From: Anodontia alba
Lineage: Eukaryota > Mollusca > Bivalvia > Lucinida > Lucinidae
Assembly: GCA_964016985.1 (NCBI GenBank)
Contig: OZ024837.1
Coordinates: 36,710,591-36,774,590, forward strand
DNA: 64,000 bases
Direction: 5' to 3'
Of the stretch, positions 55,501 to 63,091 are shown one piece after another (within the stretch, counting starts at the first letter, position 1; every line of letters begins with the position of its first letter). A program made the translations under genes and the position numbers. The notes under the pieces are model-generated. The model did not search any database. It saw only the letters and a program-made list of their open reading frames with translations, and was not told the origin of the DNA.

Positions 55501-58500
55501 AAATTCCTGTGGAATTCTGGGCCTGACAAGATAAAAAGAAAAATTATAATTAAAGATATAACACAAGGGGGTTTAAGAATGATTCAAATAGACAGTTTTG
55601 TTACAGCATTAAAAGTTACATGGCTAAGGCGACTAATTTCACAACCCAGTTGCACATGGAGCAGTCTTTCATACATAAATATGGATAGTCTTTTTACTAA
55701 AGGAAATAATTATGCAGGCATAAAGGCAAATGAGCTAATAAACCCATTTTGGAAAGATTTACTAATAAGTTGGAATAACTTTTGCAAAGCAGTCAGAATC
55801 GAGACACTTGAAGATATTTTATATTGCCCAATATGGTTTAACTCAAATATGAATGGGGGACAAAATTTATATTTTAAAGAATGGCATGATAAAGGTATTA
55901 AAAATGTTATAGACTTACTTAATGAAGATGGAAATTTTTATCAATTTGATGAACTGAAAGAAAATTATGGTATACATGGGACTTTTTTAGACTATCAATC
56001 AATCTTAAGAAAGTTGCCTACGTACTGGAAAACTAAAGTCAACCAAAATAATTTTGTATGTAAGAACAGGAAACAAAATGTTGCTCGAAATTGTTATCTT
56101 AAATTATTATGTAAAGACAAAAAAGGTAGTAGAACATTATATAATATTATTGTTGGAAACCAGGATTCAAGTCCACCATCTCAAAAGTGGGTTAATATAT
56201 TAGGAAATATTACACAGGAAGAATGGAATAGTTATAATGATACAATTAAAAATATCAAAGAAGTAAAATTACAAGAGTTTCAGTTTAAAGTAAATAACCA
56301 TATACTAGTTACAAAATCTTTTCTTCACAAAATAAATAAAGTAGACAATGACAGATGCACTTTTTGCAGCCTGGAAACTGAAACAATAATACATGTGCTT
56401 TTCAACTGTAATAAGGTGAAAGAATTTTGGTTGGCTATGAAGAATTGGTTAAGAATTCAAGCTAATGTTATACTTCATTTAACCATAAAGAATGTTATTT
56501 TTTCTAAACAAGAAAATAATGAACTACTTAACTACATACTGCTATTAGGTAAGTACTTTATCTACAAAACAAAGTTTTTGGCAAATAGCATTAGGCTGGA
56601 AAATTTTATTATCTACCTGAAAAGAAAATATCAGAATGAGAAATACATCTCAAAAATTCATAATAAACAGAATAAATTTCAAGCCAAATGGTCACTTTTA
56701 AGTCACATAATGGAAGGTACAACTGATACGCCATAGCCAGAAAAAACAAAACAAAAGAAAAAAAAAAAAAAAAAAAAAAAAAAACAACAATATTTTTCCA
56801 CAAACATCATCTTGAAAAAAGGCAGTTGCAGGAACTATTAAACCATTAAACTTAATATAGATGTAGCCGATACCCAAACTCTTAAACTTAATATCTTTTG
56901 TAGCCATAAGCCATACAGCCCTATGTTTATGTTCAGGTAAGCAGACAAGTAATGCAGAGCAGATTAGAATGTTTATGTCTTCATCAAGTTCGGTTAGTAT
57001 AGTATAATCAAATGCATGTATATATATGAACATGATCCTTTTTCAAATCACAAAGACAGTTTTGATAACTCATGGTTCCTATATCAAAATAAGCAGAAAG
57101 TATAAACAGTTTTTGTGGTTGCGAAAAGGGACTATAGCCAATGAAAAGTTGTTTCATATACAAAAGCAGACATTATTAATTAAAAGAGTCTCCTTGTATA
57201 TGAATACTGAAATATTATTGTACTCTGACAGACAAAACAATAGTTCATATAGCTTAAGAAGGATGAGAGATAGAATGAAAGCTTATCAATATATCAGTAT
57301 CTATTATGTATATGTATTACATGCATAAATTAATAAAATAAAGATGTGGACAAAAAAAAAAAAAAAAAATTTCGTCAATTTTTGACGGAGTTATCTGCCC
57401 GAGACACGCCCATATTTTCGTTTCCGGACTATAACTTGAGTAAATAACAAGGGATTTTCACCAAACTTGTTATATGCATTGACATTAAGGAGATCTGGTT
57501 TGGGATTGCTAATGGGCAAATTTCGTCAAAATTTCATGCAGTTATCTGCCCTAGACTAGCCCATATTTTCCTTTCCGGATGATAACTGTAAATAACAAGG
57601 GATTTCATCAAACTTGCTATATGCATTGACATTAAGGAGATCTTGTTTGGGATTGCTAATGGGCAAATTTCGTCAAATTTTTACGGAGTTATCTGCCCGA
57701 GACACGTCCATATTTTCGTTTCCGGATGATAACTTTAGTAAATAACAAGGGATTTTAACCAAACTTGCTATATGTATTGACAGTAAGGAGATCAGGTTTG
57801 GAATTGCTAATGGGCAAATTTCATCAGATTTTTACGGAGTTATCTGCCTGAGACACGTCCATATTTTCATTTCTGGATGATAACTTCAGTAAATAACAAG
57901 GCCTTTTAACCAAACTTGCTATATGAATTGATATTATCAAGATCTGCTTTAGGATTGTTATCTGTCCATTGATATTATCAAGATCTGGTTTAGGATTGTT
58001 ATCTGTCCCTCCGTCATTTTCTTTCCAGACATTTTTGCAACGATAACTTTAATACATAAACAAATAATTGCTATGGCGGAGTATTATGCTTGTGGTGCTT
58101 TTATTATCTGATCAGGTTGAAACATGGTGGACAGTTCGACCGTGAGGTGATGCAGTGCTGATTGTTTCTGCTTAAAACATAGATTGAGGTACTCGTTAGA
58201 ACTGCCTCATTGAGGCAGTTCTAATGAGTAACCACAACATATGGTAATGTAGAAAAATAAGGAAAATATCATTTATTTATTTGTATTATGTGCATTATTG
58301 TACTCTCAAATGACGTCAGTGACTCGTCTTTTCCATCAATAATGGAGAAACATTCTCTATGTATAAATGCAAATAAACTAACCCTTGCCCTGCTGAACCC
58401 GGATTTACCCTGCCTTTGCAAACAGTGTAGATCCAGATCAGTTGGCTTCTGAAGAAGCCAACTGATCTGGATCTGCACTGTTTACCATTAAGTATGTGAA

Positions 58501-59417
58501 TTTATAGCAACAATCTGGATCAAGTAATCTGATTGGCTGAAAATTAGAAGTGGGGGTTGCAGCTTAATTTATTCAGCATGACAAGGGTTAAAAATACTTT
58601 ATAAAAAGCTCTTAAATATCAAGTGTACTGCAGCATCAGTTAACTATATAAGCACTTGTTTTGAGATGTTGCAGTGCTAGGAGACATCACTGCATTGGTC
58701 AGTGACAGCTTGCATGGTATGGTTCAACCCCAAGCAAAACCACTGAAAATATTATTGGCATAATCCTGTTATCTGATGTTATCTGAAGCTATAGTATTCT
58801 GTGTATATAGACCCAGATAAGAGGGGGTATAAGATAAATATACTGACCCAAAAAAAGAAATGTCCTCTTTGAACAACTTTAAATGTCTCAAAATCTTGGT
58901 AATAATTTCAAATATGTTTGTAACTACTAGTTTAGCTTTCTGCTTTATGATTATCAGCAAACAACTGCTTTAAAATTGCATACATGATGATAAACAATGT
59001 GTCCGTACAAATTGTTACCTTTTACATATACTTAATCAGAATTTTAACATGATGTTTCTTTTTTGGATCAGTATATTTTCTTATTTCTGCACAAAAAAGT
59101 CATATGTTGTGGGTACTCATTAGATGCACCTCTGTGAGGCCCTTATGATGAGTACCACAACAAATGTTTTTATGGAGAAATAAGAAAATATCAATACTGT
59201 TTGGTTGAAAAAAATAGCCTATGTGGAGCTTTGTCTTTTGTTTATATAGGTTCCTTTACGAGAGGCTGTTGAGAACTTCTTCCAGTCACCGGCATGGAAA
59301 GAGATGAAGCGAAGTTTGCACGATTTGTATATGTTCTGTCAACATAATGGCTGGAATGTGTGTTGGTCACAGTTCATTGAACTTGTCGATCCTACAGGAG
59401 AATCACATGCTTATAAG
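40269..59417 (+). CDS. DNAJC22: DNAJC22 (wurst-type membrane J-protein), exons 1-4, 3' incomplete
   Basis: Exons 40269-40542, 44776-44886, 47551-47852 and 59250-59417 join in phase to 285 residues. The family is a polytopic membrane protein with an N-terminal TM2-like pair and a C-terminal J domain; Drosophila wurst acts with Hsc70 and clathrin in endocytosis. Here the N-terminus has the TM2 signature (FGGIFGLHHFYLGRDLHAF, then GWFRDLWRLPEYV). Further hydrophobic segments are at LAIILPVLGAAVGVYLV, WPLLGACIAVPWLV and IIVLSLCGSLYLSMW. Exon 4 encodes the pre-J segment (VPLREAVENFFQSPAWKEMK) and ends HAYK at a donor. YKVLGL-type sequence begins J domains, so the J domain (about 60 residues; the human protein has 341) should lie in the next exon, right of the window. 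Introns of 2.7-11 kb are repeat-filled. Confidence 0.9.
42070..42145. repeat. GCAAACAGTG-type hairpin
   Basis: GAGCAAACAGTATAGACCCA pairs with GGGTCTACACTGTTTGC around GATGCTGTAAACACGGCGTC. A flank containing GGGTAAATACGGTA follows at about 42250, as in other family N elements. Confidence 0.65.
42830..42993. mobile_element. Fold-back repeat family K, copy 2
   Basis: Starts ACTTGTGCAACCAGTAAAGA and ends GAGTCTTTGCTGGTCACACA, with CAGCCTATCCAAAGGGGGAT inside. It matches 10530-10712 along most of its length. Confidence 0.55.
43663..43843. mobile_element. Hairpin MITE family N copy
   Basis: Left end CTACCATAATAACCCTAACT with ACTGGGACAG, right end ATTTTAGGACAAGTATGGTA. The core is GCAAACAGCAAAAACCCACC, weakly paired with GATCTGGGACTACA. 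Confidence 0.55.
43848..44080 (+). mobile_element. MITE family A, rearranged copy
   Basis: CATTACGAAAACATGCCTAT starts a plus-oriented left end and GGCGTGTTTTAGTAATG ends it. The right side is the same terminus type rather than the usual right half. It looks like a recombinant between two copies with a broken hairpin. Confidence 0.7.
44340..44445. repeat. GCAAACAGTG-type hairpin
   Basis: CAAACAGTGCAGACACAGAT pairs with ATCAGGGTCTACACTATTGG. A second partial right arm, GGGTCTACACTGTTTGCC, follows at once. The apex is ACTGCTACTCAAGGAGTAGT. Confidence 0.7.
44535..44734. mobile_element. TTAA-type MITE family E copy, inverted
   Basis: Starts TTATCCCTTGTCCTGCTAAA and ends GTTCAGCAGGACAAGGGTTA. 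The core is AAACAGTGCAGATCCAGATC with its mirror, and TTCAGCCAATCAGATTATTT lies on the left. It ends 42 bp before DNAJC22 exon 2. Confidence 0.8.
44776..44886 (+). CDS. DNAJC22: DNAJC22 exon 2
   Basis: Acceptor TTTTGCTTACAG, donor GTAAGA, 111 nt in phase 1 on both sides. It encodes GGMFSGLFRLCIPEDTLQSL and the hydrophobic AIILPVLGAAV. Confidence 0.88.
44887..47550 (+). other. DNAJC22 intron 2
   Basis: No gene is seen. Repeated phrases such as GAGTTGTCATTCTTGTACAT and TAAGTATCATTAAACTGTTTC (about 44975-45420) form a loose tandem array of about 170-bp units. A long palindrome lies at 46212-46339. A second diverged array with AATGCTTTTTGCTTAATAAC and AAACTTATACCAAACTTGG is at about 47025-47330. 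Confidence 0.75.
46212..46339. repeat. Long palindrome of about 125 bp
   Basis: CATGCATTAACATTCGCCAG, TCCCAAGGGAGG and TGTTGAAAACCG at the left are mirrored by CGGTTTTCAACA, CCTCCCTAGGGA and CTGGCAAATGTTAATGCATT. The apex is AGGCCGTAGGCT. This hairpin is GC-richer than the MITE hairpins and was found once in the window. Confidence 0.85.
47551..47852 (+). CDS. DNAJC22: DNAJC22 exon 3
   Basis: Acceptor TTGTATTTTTACAG, donor GTAAGA, entering in phase 1 and leaving in phase 0. It encodes VYLVSNIGNQKVSAKWPLLG and two membrane segments (ACIAVPWLV, and IIVLSLCGSLYLSMWTSVLLL with RFIKR before it). Confidence 0.92.
47880..48012. repeat. Palindromic element B remnant next to the exon 3 donor
   Basis: AAAACATTTGCTGTTGGTAT...AAGCACCT pairs with AGGTGC...TGAGTACCCATAATATAT. 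It starts about 28 bp past the exon 3 donor. Confidence 0.6.
48050..48262. mobile_element. Hairpin MITE family N copy, degraded
   Basis: It has AATAATCCTAAGCATTGAGA at the left and AGGATAAGTATGGTGAGGAG with ATCTGGGGTAAATACGGTA at the right. The core TGGAAAGACCCGTAGTCAAT pairs with ATCAGGGTCTACATTGCA. Confidence 0.5.
48278..48451 (+). mobile_element. SINE family 2, 5'-truncated copy
   Basis: It lacks the tRNA-like head and starts at CTTCCGCTGATTCAAGAAGG. It ends TGACTGAGCCGTAAAACCTC and AACACAAACA. A perfect 14-bp duplication ACGGTATATGTTTT lies at 48264-48277 and 48452-48465, showing that it inserted already truncated. Confidence 0.9.
48478..48690. mobile_element. Hairpin MITE family G copy
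   Basis: CTTGGCTGGTTTAGCAGACA at the left mirrors TGTCGTCTGCTGAAAG at the right. The core is CAGGCAAATTGTCTCC with ACAATTTGCATGGAATGTC. A second half-copy (AGCAGCAGATGGCATCTCAA, CAATTTGTCGTCTGTTG) follows at 48703-48840. Confidence 0.65.
48857..49150 (+). mobile_element. MITE family A copy with duplicated hairpin apex
   Basis: Full termini (CATTACGAAAACACCCCTAT, AGGTATGTTTTCGTGATG). The apex GCCTCAGCGAGGCAGTTCTA is followed by a second GAGGCAGTTCTAACGAGTAC, so the right arm is partly duplicated. Confidence 0.8.
49152..49340. mobile_element. Hairpin MITE family G copy
   Basis: ACCACTGTCTTGGCAAATTC and AGCAGATAACAAACTG lie at the left. The core is TTCATGCAGATTGCCTCC with AGAGATAATTTGTTTGAAAT. 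The right end AATTATTTCAGAATGTCTTCC is degraded. Confidence 0.55.
49873..50116. mobile_element. MITE family H, copy 2
   Basis: Termini GGGCCCAGTTGTTCAAAGCG and TTTGAACAACTGGGCCC. The inner hairpin GAGTAGCTTTTGCACTGCAA with its full mirror is longer than in copy 1 (19236-19466). Confidence 0.87.
50133..50212. mobile_element. TTAA MITE family E fragment
   Basis: Right half only: TTCTTCAGAAGCCAACTGAT, CACTGTTTGCAAAGGCAGGA and GTTCAGCAGGACTAGGGTTAA. It breaks at the hairpin apex. Confidence 0.7.
50255..50480. mobile_element. Palindromic element B, degraded copy
   Basis: Core GATACTCATTAGAAGTGCCA with AAGCGCTTTTAATGAGTACC. Outer arms include AAATATTTTTTCTTATTTCT and CGCCGAATACTCTTCCTCAAC. Confidence 0.55.
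51805..51996. mobile_element. TTAA MITE family E copy, inverted
   Basis: Starts TTAAACCTGTCCTGCTGAAT and ends GGTTCAGCAGGACAATGGTTAA. The core hairpin is shortened (GTAGGTCCAGATCAGTTGGC, TACACTGTTTGC). Confidence 0.75.
52236..52440 (-). mobile_element. MITE family A, strongly decayed copy
   Basis: TCCCACTTCTACATAGTAAA, GAGGCAGTTCTGACAAGTGC and ATAATCTATGTTGTGTGCAC follow the family order with many substitutions. Termini are lost. This is one of the oldest copies in the window. Confidence 0.45.
52509..52614. repeat. T-rich and TATT low-complexity tract
   Basis: A poly-T run is followed by TTTATTTATTTATTTA. Poly-Phe frames across it are artefacts. Confidence 0.9.
52820..56736 (+). pseudogene. 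LINE ORF2 (AP endonuclease-reverse transcriptase), broken
   Basis: The N-terminal part (52820-54418) is an apurinic-type endonuclease. Landmarks are FSQNCRGL, CLQDVHID, IYGPND, CGDWN, ARLDFFLVSE and TDHSG. Most relatives have Glu in the QETH-type position, and here it is Asp (QDVH). A TAA at 54416-54418 interrupts the frame, and the same frame resumes with reverse-transcriptase blocks WRPISLLNVIYKL, IDFQQAFDSV, GCRQGDPISPYIF and the catalytic QYADDTQIF. A second break, apparently a one-base loss in the A run at about 55115-55122, shifts the frame. The third part (to 56736) ends with a CCHC-like CTFCSLETETIIHVLFNC. The domain set fits the L1/Tx1 group. Two independent breaks make this copy inactive. 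Confidence 0.9.
53714..53792. repeat. AAT/AAC microsatellite within the LINE ORF
   Basis: An in-frame run encodes about 25 Asn residues with a few Ser, Asp, Ile and Phe, between the endonuclease and the RT. It keeps the frame. Replication slippage inside the element is the likely origin. Confidence 0.9.
56785..57351 (+). other. Segment between two poly-A tracts, possible 3' transduction
   Basis: After the LINE stop codon a 27-A tract (56758-56784) is followed by 567 bp of non-LINE-like AT-rich sequence. That segment ends in AATAAAATAAAG and a second A tract immediately before the putative target duplication. No gene is recognised in it. Confidence 0.4.
58165..58245. mobile_element. MITE family A, core-only fragment
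   Basis: AAAACATAGATTGAGGTACT, the hairpin GTTAGAACTGCCTCATTGAG and its mirror, then ACCACAACATATGG as in family B. The fragment is a chimera of the A left arm and the B right arm. Confidence 0.6.
58378..58592. mobile_element. TTAA MITE family E copy, near consensus
   Basis: Starts CTAACCCTTGCCCTGCTGAA and ends TATTCAGCATGACAAGGGTTAA. The hairpin GCAAACAGTGTAGATCCAG pairs with its mirror around GGCTTCTGAAGAAGCC, followed by ATCTGATTGGCTGAAAATTA. Confidence 0.85.
59055..59200. repeat. Palindromic element B remnant upstream of exon 4
   Basis: Core CATATGTTGTGGGTACTCAT with GATGAGTACCACAACAAATG, and arms TTCTTATTTCTGC and GGAGAAATAAGAAAATATC. It ends about 50 bp before the exon 4 acceptor. Confidence 0.7.
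59250..59417 (+). CDS. DNAJC22: DNAJC22 exon 4 (pre-J segment)
   Basis: Acceptor TTTTGTTTATATAG, donor GTAAAA, 168 nt in phase 0. It encodes VPLREAVENFFQSPAWKEMK, LHDLYMFCQHNGWNVCWSQF and ends SHAYK. The open frame past the donor is intron sequence containing a hairpin repeat. Confidence 0.88.
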
Positions 59418-59437
59418 GTAAAAATTCAGGATTCTAA

Positions 59438-59652
59438 ATCCCATAATTACCCTAAATATTGGGACACCTACCATAGTAGTTCTAAAATTTGTACAAGCCA
59501 GTTTTACTACCTGTTAGTGCATCCAAAGTCTGCTAGATCAGTATCAGACAGTGCAGACCCTGATCAGATGCCACATTCTGTGGCATCTGATCAGGGTCTA
59601 CACTGTTTGCTCAAGCCTGTCTGTCCCAATATTTAGGGGTAAACATGGCACT
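59438..59652. mobile_element. Hairpin MITE family N copy
   Basis: CCATAATTACCCTAAATATT with GGGACA at the left is mirrored by TGTCCCAATATTTAGGGGTA at the right. The core AGACAGTGCAGACCCTGATC is paired across GATGCCACATTCTGTGGCATC. It starts 21 bp past the exon 4 donor. Confidence 0.75.
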
Positions 59653-59930
59653 ACTGTGTTTCTGGCATCCCTTAGAAGGATGTATTTCTCATGGCATTTT
59701 TTTCTTAATATAAAAAGTTACTTGTGATTGACAATTTCTTATCAGAAGGAACCGTTTACCTTTTCTGTGTTATTGCTTTGTTTTCAGTCAAAATTTTACA
59801 GCCAAAAATGGATCTGGCCTATGCTTTTTCTATAGTATACTGAATTTTTGGAAATGTTTTATTTAAGAATGTTTAAGTGGATCTTGTTGTAAGCCTGCAA
59901 CCAAACTACCAACTGACACGGACAGTTTTT

Positions 59931-62280
59931 TATGCCCCCAACTTCAAAGAAGTTGGAGAGGCATATTGCTTCTGGGTTATTCGTCCATCCGTCAGTTCAT
60001 CACCCTTTTTGATGCATAGAATAACTTTAGAACCGTGAATGCTACTGTTTTGAAATTTCTTTTATAGATTCCTCATGAAAAAATAACTGAGATATATTTT
60101 TTCTTGACAGGATTATGCCCCTTTTCTGAGTTATGGCCCTTTGAAAAAATATGGATGCAATCTTGTCAGCAAAATATCTAAAAAACTATTGAGGCTAGAG
60201 CCTTGAAACTTGATGAATAGACTGGTAGTGACAAGAAGACAACCTGATTAACTTTTGAAGAAATTTTGAAATATACTTCTTGAGTTATGGCCCTCTGTAA
60301 TTTTGGGCATTATTATCTTGTCAGCAAAATATCTCAAAAACTGTTAGAGATAGAGCATTGAAACTTAGTAAGTGGATTTGTAGTGATGAGTAGATGACCT
60401 GTTTAACTTTTGAAGAAATTCTGAAAAATACTTCATGAGTTCTGGCCCTTTGTAATTTTGAGCATTTTTACCTTGTCAGCAAAATATCTCAAAAACCATT
60501 GGAGATAGAGCCTTGAAACTTGATGAATAGACTGGTAGTGATAAGTAGACAACCTGATTAACTTTTGAAGAAATTTTGAAAAATACTTCTTGAGTTATGG
60601 CTCTTTGTAATTTTGGGCATTTTTACGTTTTCAGCAAAATATCTCAAAAACTGCTAGAGCTAGAGCCTTGAAACTTTGTAAATAGATTTGTAGTGATGAG
60701 AAGATGACTTGATTAACTTTTGAGGAAATTCTGAAAAATACTTCATGAGTTATGGCATTTTGTAATTTTGGGCATTTTTTACCTTGCCAGCAAAATATCA
60801 CAAAAACTGTTAGAGCTGGAGTCTTGAAACTTAGTAAATGGATTTGTACCGATGAGTAGATGACCTGATTATCTTTTGAAGAAATTCTTAAAAATACTTC
60901 ATGAGTTATGGCCCTTTGTAATTTTGGGCATTTTTACCTTGTCAACAAAATATCGCAAAAACTATTGGAGATAGAGCTTTGAAACTTGATGAATAAACTG
61001 GTAGTGATGAGTAGACAACCTGCTTAACTTTTGAAGAAATTTTGAAAAATACTTCTTGAGTTATGGCCCTTTCTTAATTTTTCTGCACTTTTACCTTGTC
61101 AGCAAAATATTTCAAAAACTGTTAGAGCTAGAGCCATGACATTTGGTGAATGGATTTGTAATGATAAGTAGACAACCTGATTAACTTTTGAATAAATTTT
61201 GAGAAATACTTATTGAGTTATGGCCCATTGTAATTGTGGGCATTTTTATCTTGTCAGCAAAATATCTCAAAAACTGTTAGAGCTAGAGACCTGAAACTTG
61301 GTGAATTGATTGGTTATGATGAGTAGATGACCTGATTAACTTTCGTGTAAATTCTGAAAAATATATGGTAAGTAACGGCCCTTTGTAAATTTGGGCATGT
61401 TTTCCCTTGTCAGCAAAATATCTCAAAAACTACTGAAGCTGGAGCCTTGAAACATGATGAATAGATTGGTAGCGATGAGTAGATGACACGATTATGCACC
61501 CAATTTCGAATGAAATCGATGGGGCATATTATTTTCCCTTCATTTGTCCGTCCGTTCGTTTGTCCATTCGTCAAGCTTTTTTGTGCATGCCATATCTTAA
61601 GAACCCTGCATGCTAGGGTTTTGAAATTTTATATTTGAGTTTCCCATGAAAAAATAGCTGACCCGTATTTTTTTTTCTTGTCCGGCATGTTTGTTTAGAG
61701 TCATGCCCCTTTGAAAAAAATCAGAAATCTTGTGGGCAAGATATTTCGAAAAGTATTTAAGCTGGGTTCTTGAAATTTGATATAGTGAGTGGGAATGATT
61801 TGTAGATTACCTGAGAGAATTCTGTGAAAAAATTGATAAAGTTACGGTCCTTTGCAGTTCTGCCCATTTTGACCTTGTCAACAAGATGTCTTGAAAAGTA
61901 CTTAAACTAGGGTCTTGAAATATTATATGCTGATTGGGGATGATGTGGAGATTACCTGATTTGTTTTTTAGGGAATTCCATGTAAAATTGACAGTTATGG
62001 CCCTTTGTAGTTCTAGGCATTTTGACCTTGTCAGCAAGATATCTCAGAAAGTATTTAAGCCAGAGCCTTGATATTTGGTATACTGATTGGGATTCAGTTG
62101 ATTAAATTTTGAACCAGTTAAATGAAATGTTGGAGTTATGGCCCTCCGCAATTTCAGGTTTAGAGTTATTTCCATTTTGATAAAATAACATTGAAATCTC
62201 GTATATTTGTACTGTTGTTACCATCATGGGCAAGCAGTGTTGGAATCAAGCAGTGTTAGAGTTAGGCAGTTGGGGGCATA
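59931..62280. mobile_element. TIR element with about 155-bp tandem monomers
   Basis: Perfect 13-bp inverted ends TATGCCCCCAACT (59931-59943) and AGTTGGGGGCATA (62268-62280). The leader has TTCGTCCATCCGTCAG. About nine monomers follow, with GAGTTATGGCCCTTTGTAAT, TTTTACCTTGTCAGCAAAAT, CTCAAAAACTGTTAGAGCTA and GCCTTGAAACTTGATGAAT. Starts of the GAGTTATGGC landmark are near 60128, 60282, 60437, 60591, 60747, 60903, 61060 and 61217. A diverged second leader (61500-61700) and two or three further units follow. Confidence 0.75.
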
Positions 62281-62370
62281 GTGTTTTACAAATACCAGCT
62301 CTAGTTACTTAATCCATTGCTCTCAAGAATCATACCTTTTAGTATCTATTTAACTTCACTGCAGCTGGTG

Positions 62371-62584
62371 TTAACCCTTATCCTGCTGTTCACGACAACC
62401 CCTACCTTTGCAAACAGTGTAGATCCAGATCAGATGGCTTCTGAAGAAGCCATCTGATCAGGATCTACACTTTTTTGTCATTCAGTTTGTGAATTAGAAC
62501 GAAAACAGTTTATGATGTAATGTTATTGGCTGATAGTCAGAAATGTGTGTGACTAATTCAATTATTCAGCAGGATAAGGGTTAA
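62371..62584. mobile_element. TTAA MITE family E copy with TTAA at both ends
   Basis: Starts TTAACCCTTATCCTGCTGTT and ends ATTCAGCAGGATAAGGGTTAA. The core GCAAACAGTGTAGATCCAG is paired with GGATCTACACTTTTTTG. Confidence 0.85.
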
Positions 62585-62699
62585 TGCTGTGTAGCAGCTG
62601 TAAAATGTCTCCCTTTACTTCACTATAGTGTAGTTAACCCATTTAACCCTTAAAGCGCCAGTCACACCTATTGTCGTCTGCTTTGTCATCTGATTTTAA

Positions 62700-62770
62700 A
62701 AGTCATTTTTGCAAACAGCGTGGACCCAGATCAGACTGCTCCTTCAGGGTCCACACTGTTTGCCTGTATG
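62700..62770. repeat. GCAAACAGTG-type hairpin
   Basis: GCAAACAGCGTGGACCCAGA pairs with GGGTCCACACTGTTTGC with apex CTGCTCCTTCA. Outer AGACAACA/TTGTCGTCTGC-like flanks (62670, 62815) resemble the ends of family G. Confidence 0.65.
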
Positions 62771-62862
62771 CAAAAATATTTTTTAAAAAGTCTGCAAGAA
62801 TATTCAGCAGACAACATAAATAGACAACATTTTCAGATGCAGTTTTCTTGGCTTTTTAAGGG

Positions 62863-63074
62863 TTAAGCCTAGCGTCCCATAAATGGGACATTGGCAAACA
62901 GTGTAGACCTGGATGCCGCAGAATACAGTGTCTGATCAGGGTCTACACTGTTTGCATTAAGTTCAGAAGTTTCTTTAAAACATGATAATAATAAAAATTA
63001 ACCAAACACTCCTTATATAGGAAATGGACTTGTCCAAAGAGTTAAGATAGAAGAGTCTGGCATAAATGGGTTAA
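62863..63074. mobile_element. TTAA-ended MITE family M, copy 2
   Basis: TTAAGCCTAGCGTCCCATAA at the left and CTGGCATAAATGGGTTAA at the right. The core hairpin GGCAAACAGTGTAGACCTGG is paired with GGGTCTACACTGTTTGC. It shares TGGACTTGTCCAAAGAGTT with copy 1 at 16642-16872. Confidence 0.75.
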
Positions 63075-63091
63075 TATTGCCAATTGCAAGA

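Larger units (their letters stand above)
51097..57369 (+). mobile_element. L1/Tx1-type LINE insertion (left limit uncertain)
   Basis: TTTCGTCAATTTTT occurs at 51083-51096 and, directly after an 18-A tail, at 57370-57383, fitting a 14-bp target duplication. Because the target is itself a tandem repeat, the match could be partly coincidental. The left 1.7 kb (51097-52819) contains other repeats (element E at 51805-51996, a decayed MITE A at about 52236-52440, T-rich sequence) and no recognisable ORF1. There are two poly-A tracts, at 56758-56784 and 57352-57369. Confidence 0.5.
50891..58090. mobile_element. TIR element with about 150-bp tandem monomers, interrupted by a LINE
   Basis: The left end TATACCCCGCCACACAATAG and the right TGGCGGAGTATTATGC (58074 on) are imperfect inverted ends. 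After the left end comes a CCGTCCGTCTGTC-rich leader, as in other mollusc elements of this kind. Monomers (51001-51096 partial, then 57370-57930) share GATAACTTGAGTAAATAACA, CACCAAACTTGSTATATGCA and GGGATTGCTAATGGGCAAAT. The TTTCGTC landmark recurs at 57370, 57521 and 57668. A duplicated left-end-like piece lies at 50727-50835. Sequence 51097-57369 looks inserted. Confidence 0.55.
47853..59249 (+). other. DNAJC22 intron 3 (11.4 kb)
   Basis: This very long intron contains palindromic element B remnants at both ends, family N hairpin, a 5'-truncated SINE, family G hairpins, MITE A and element H. It also contains element E and a tandem-monomer element with a nested LINE. No host exon was recognised. 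Confidence 0.85.
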
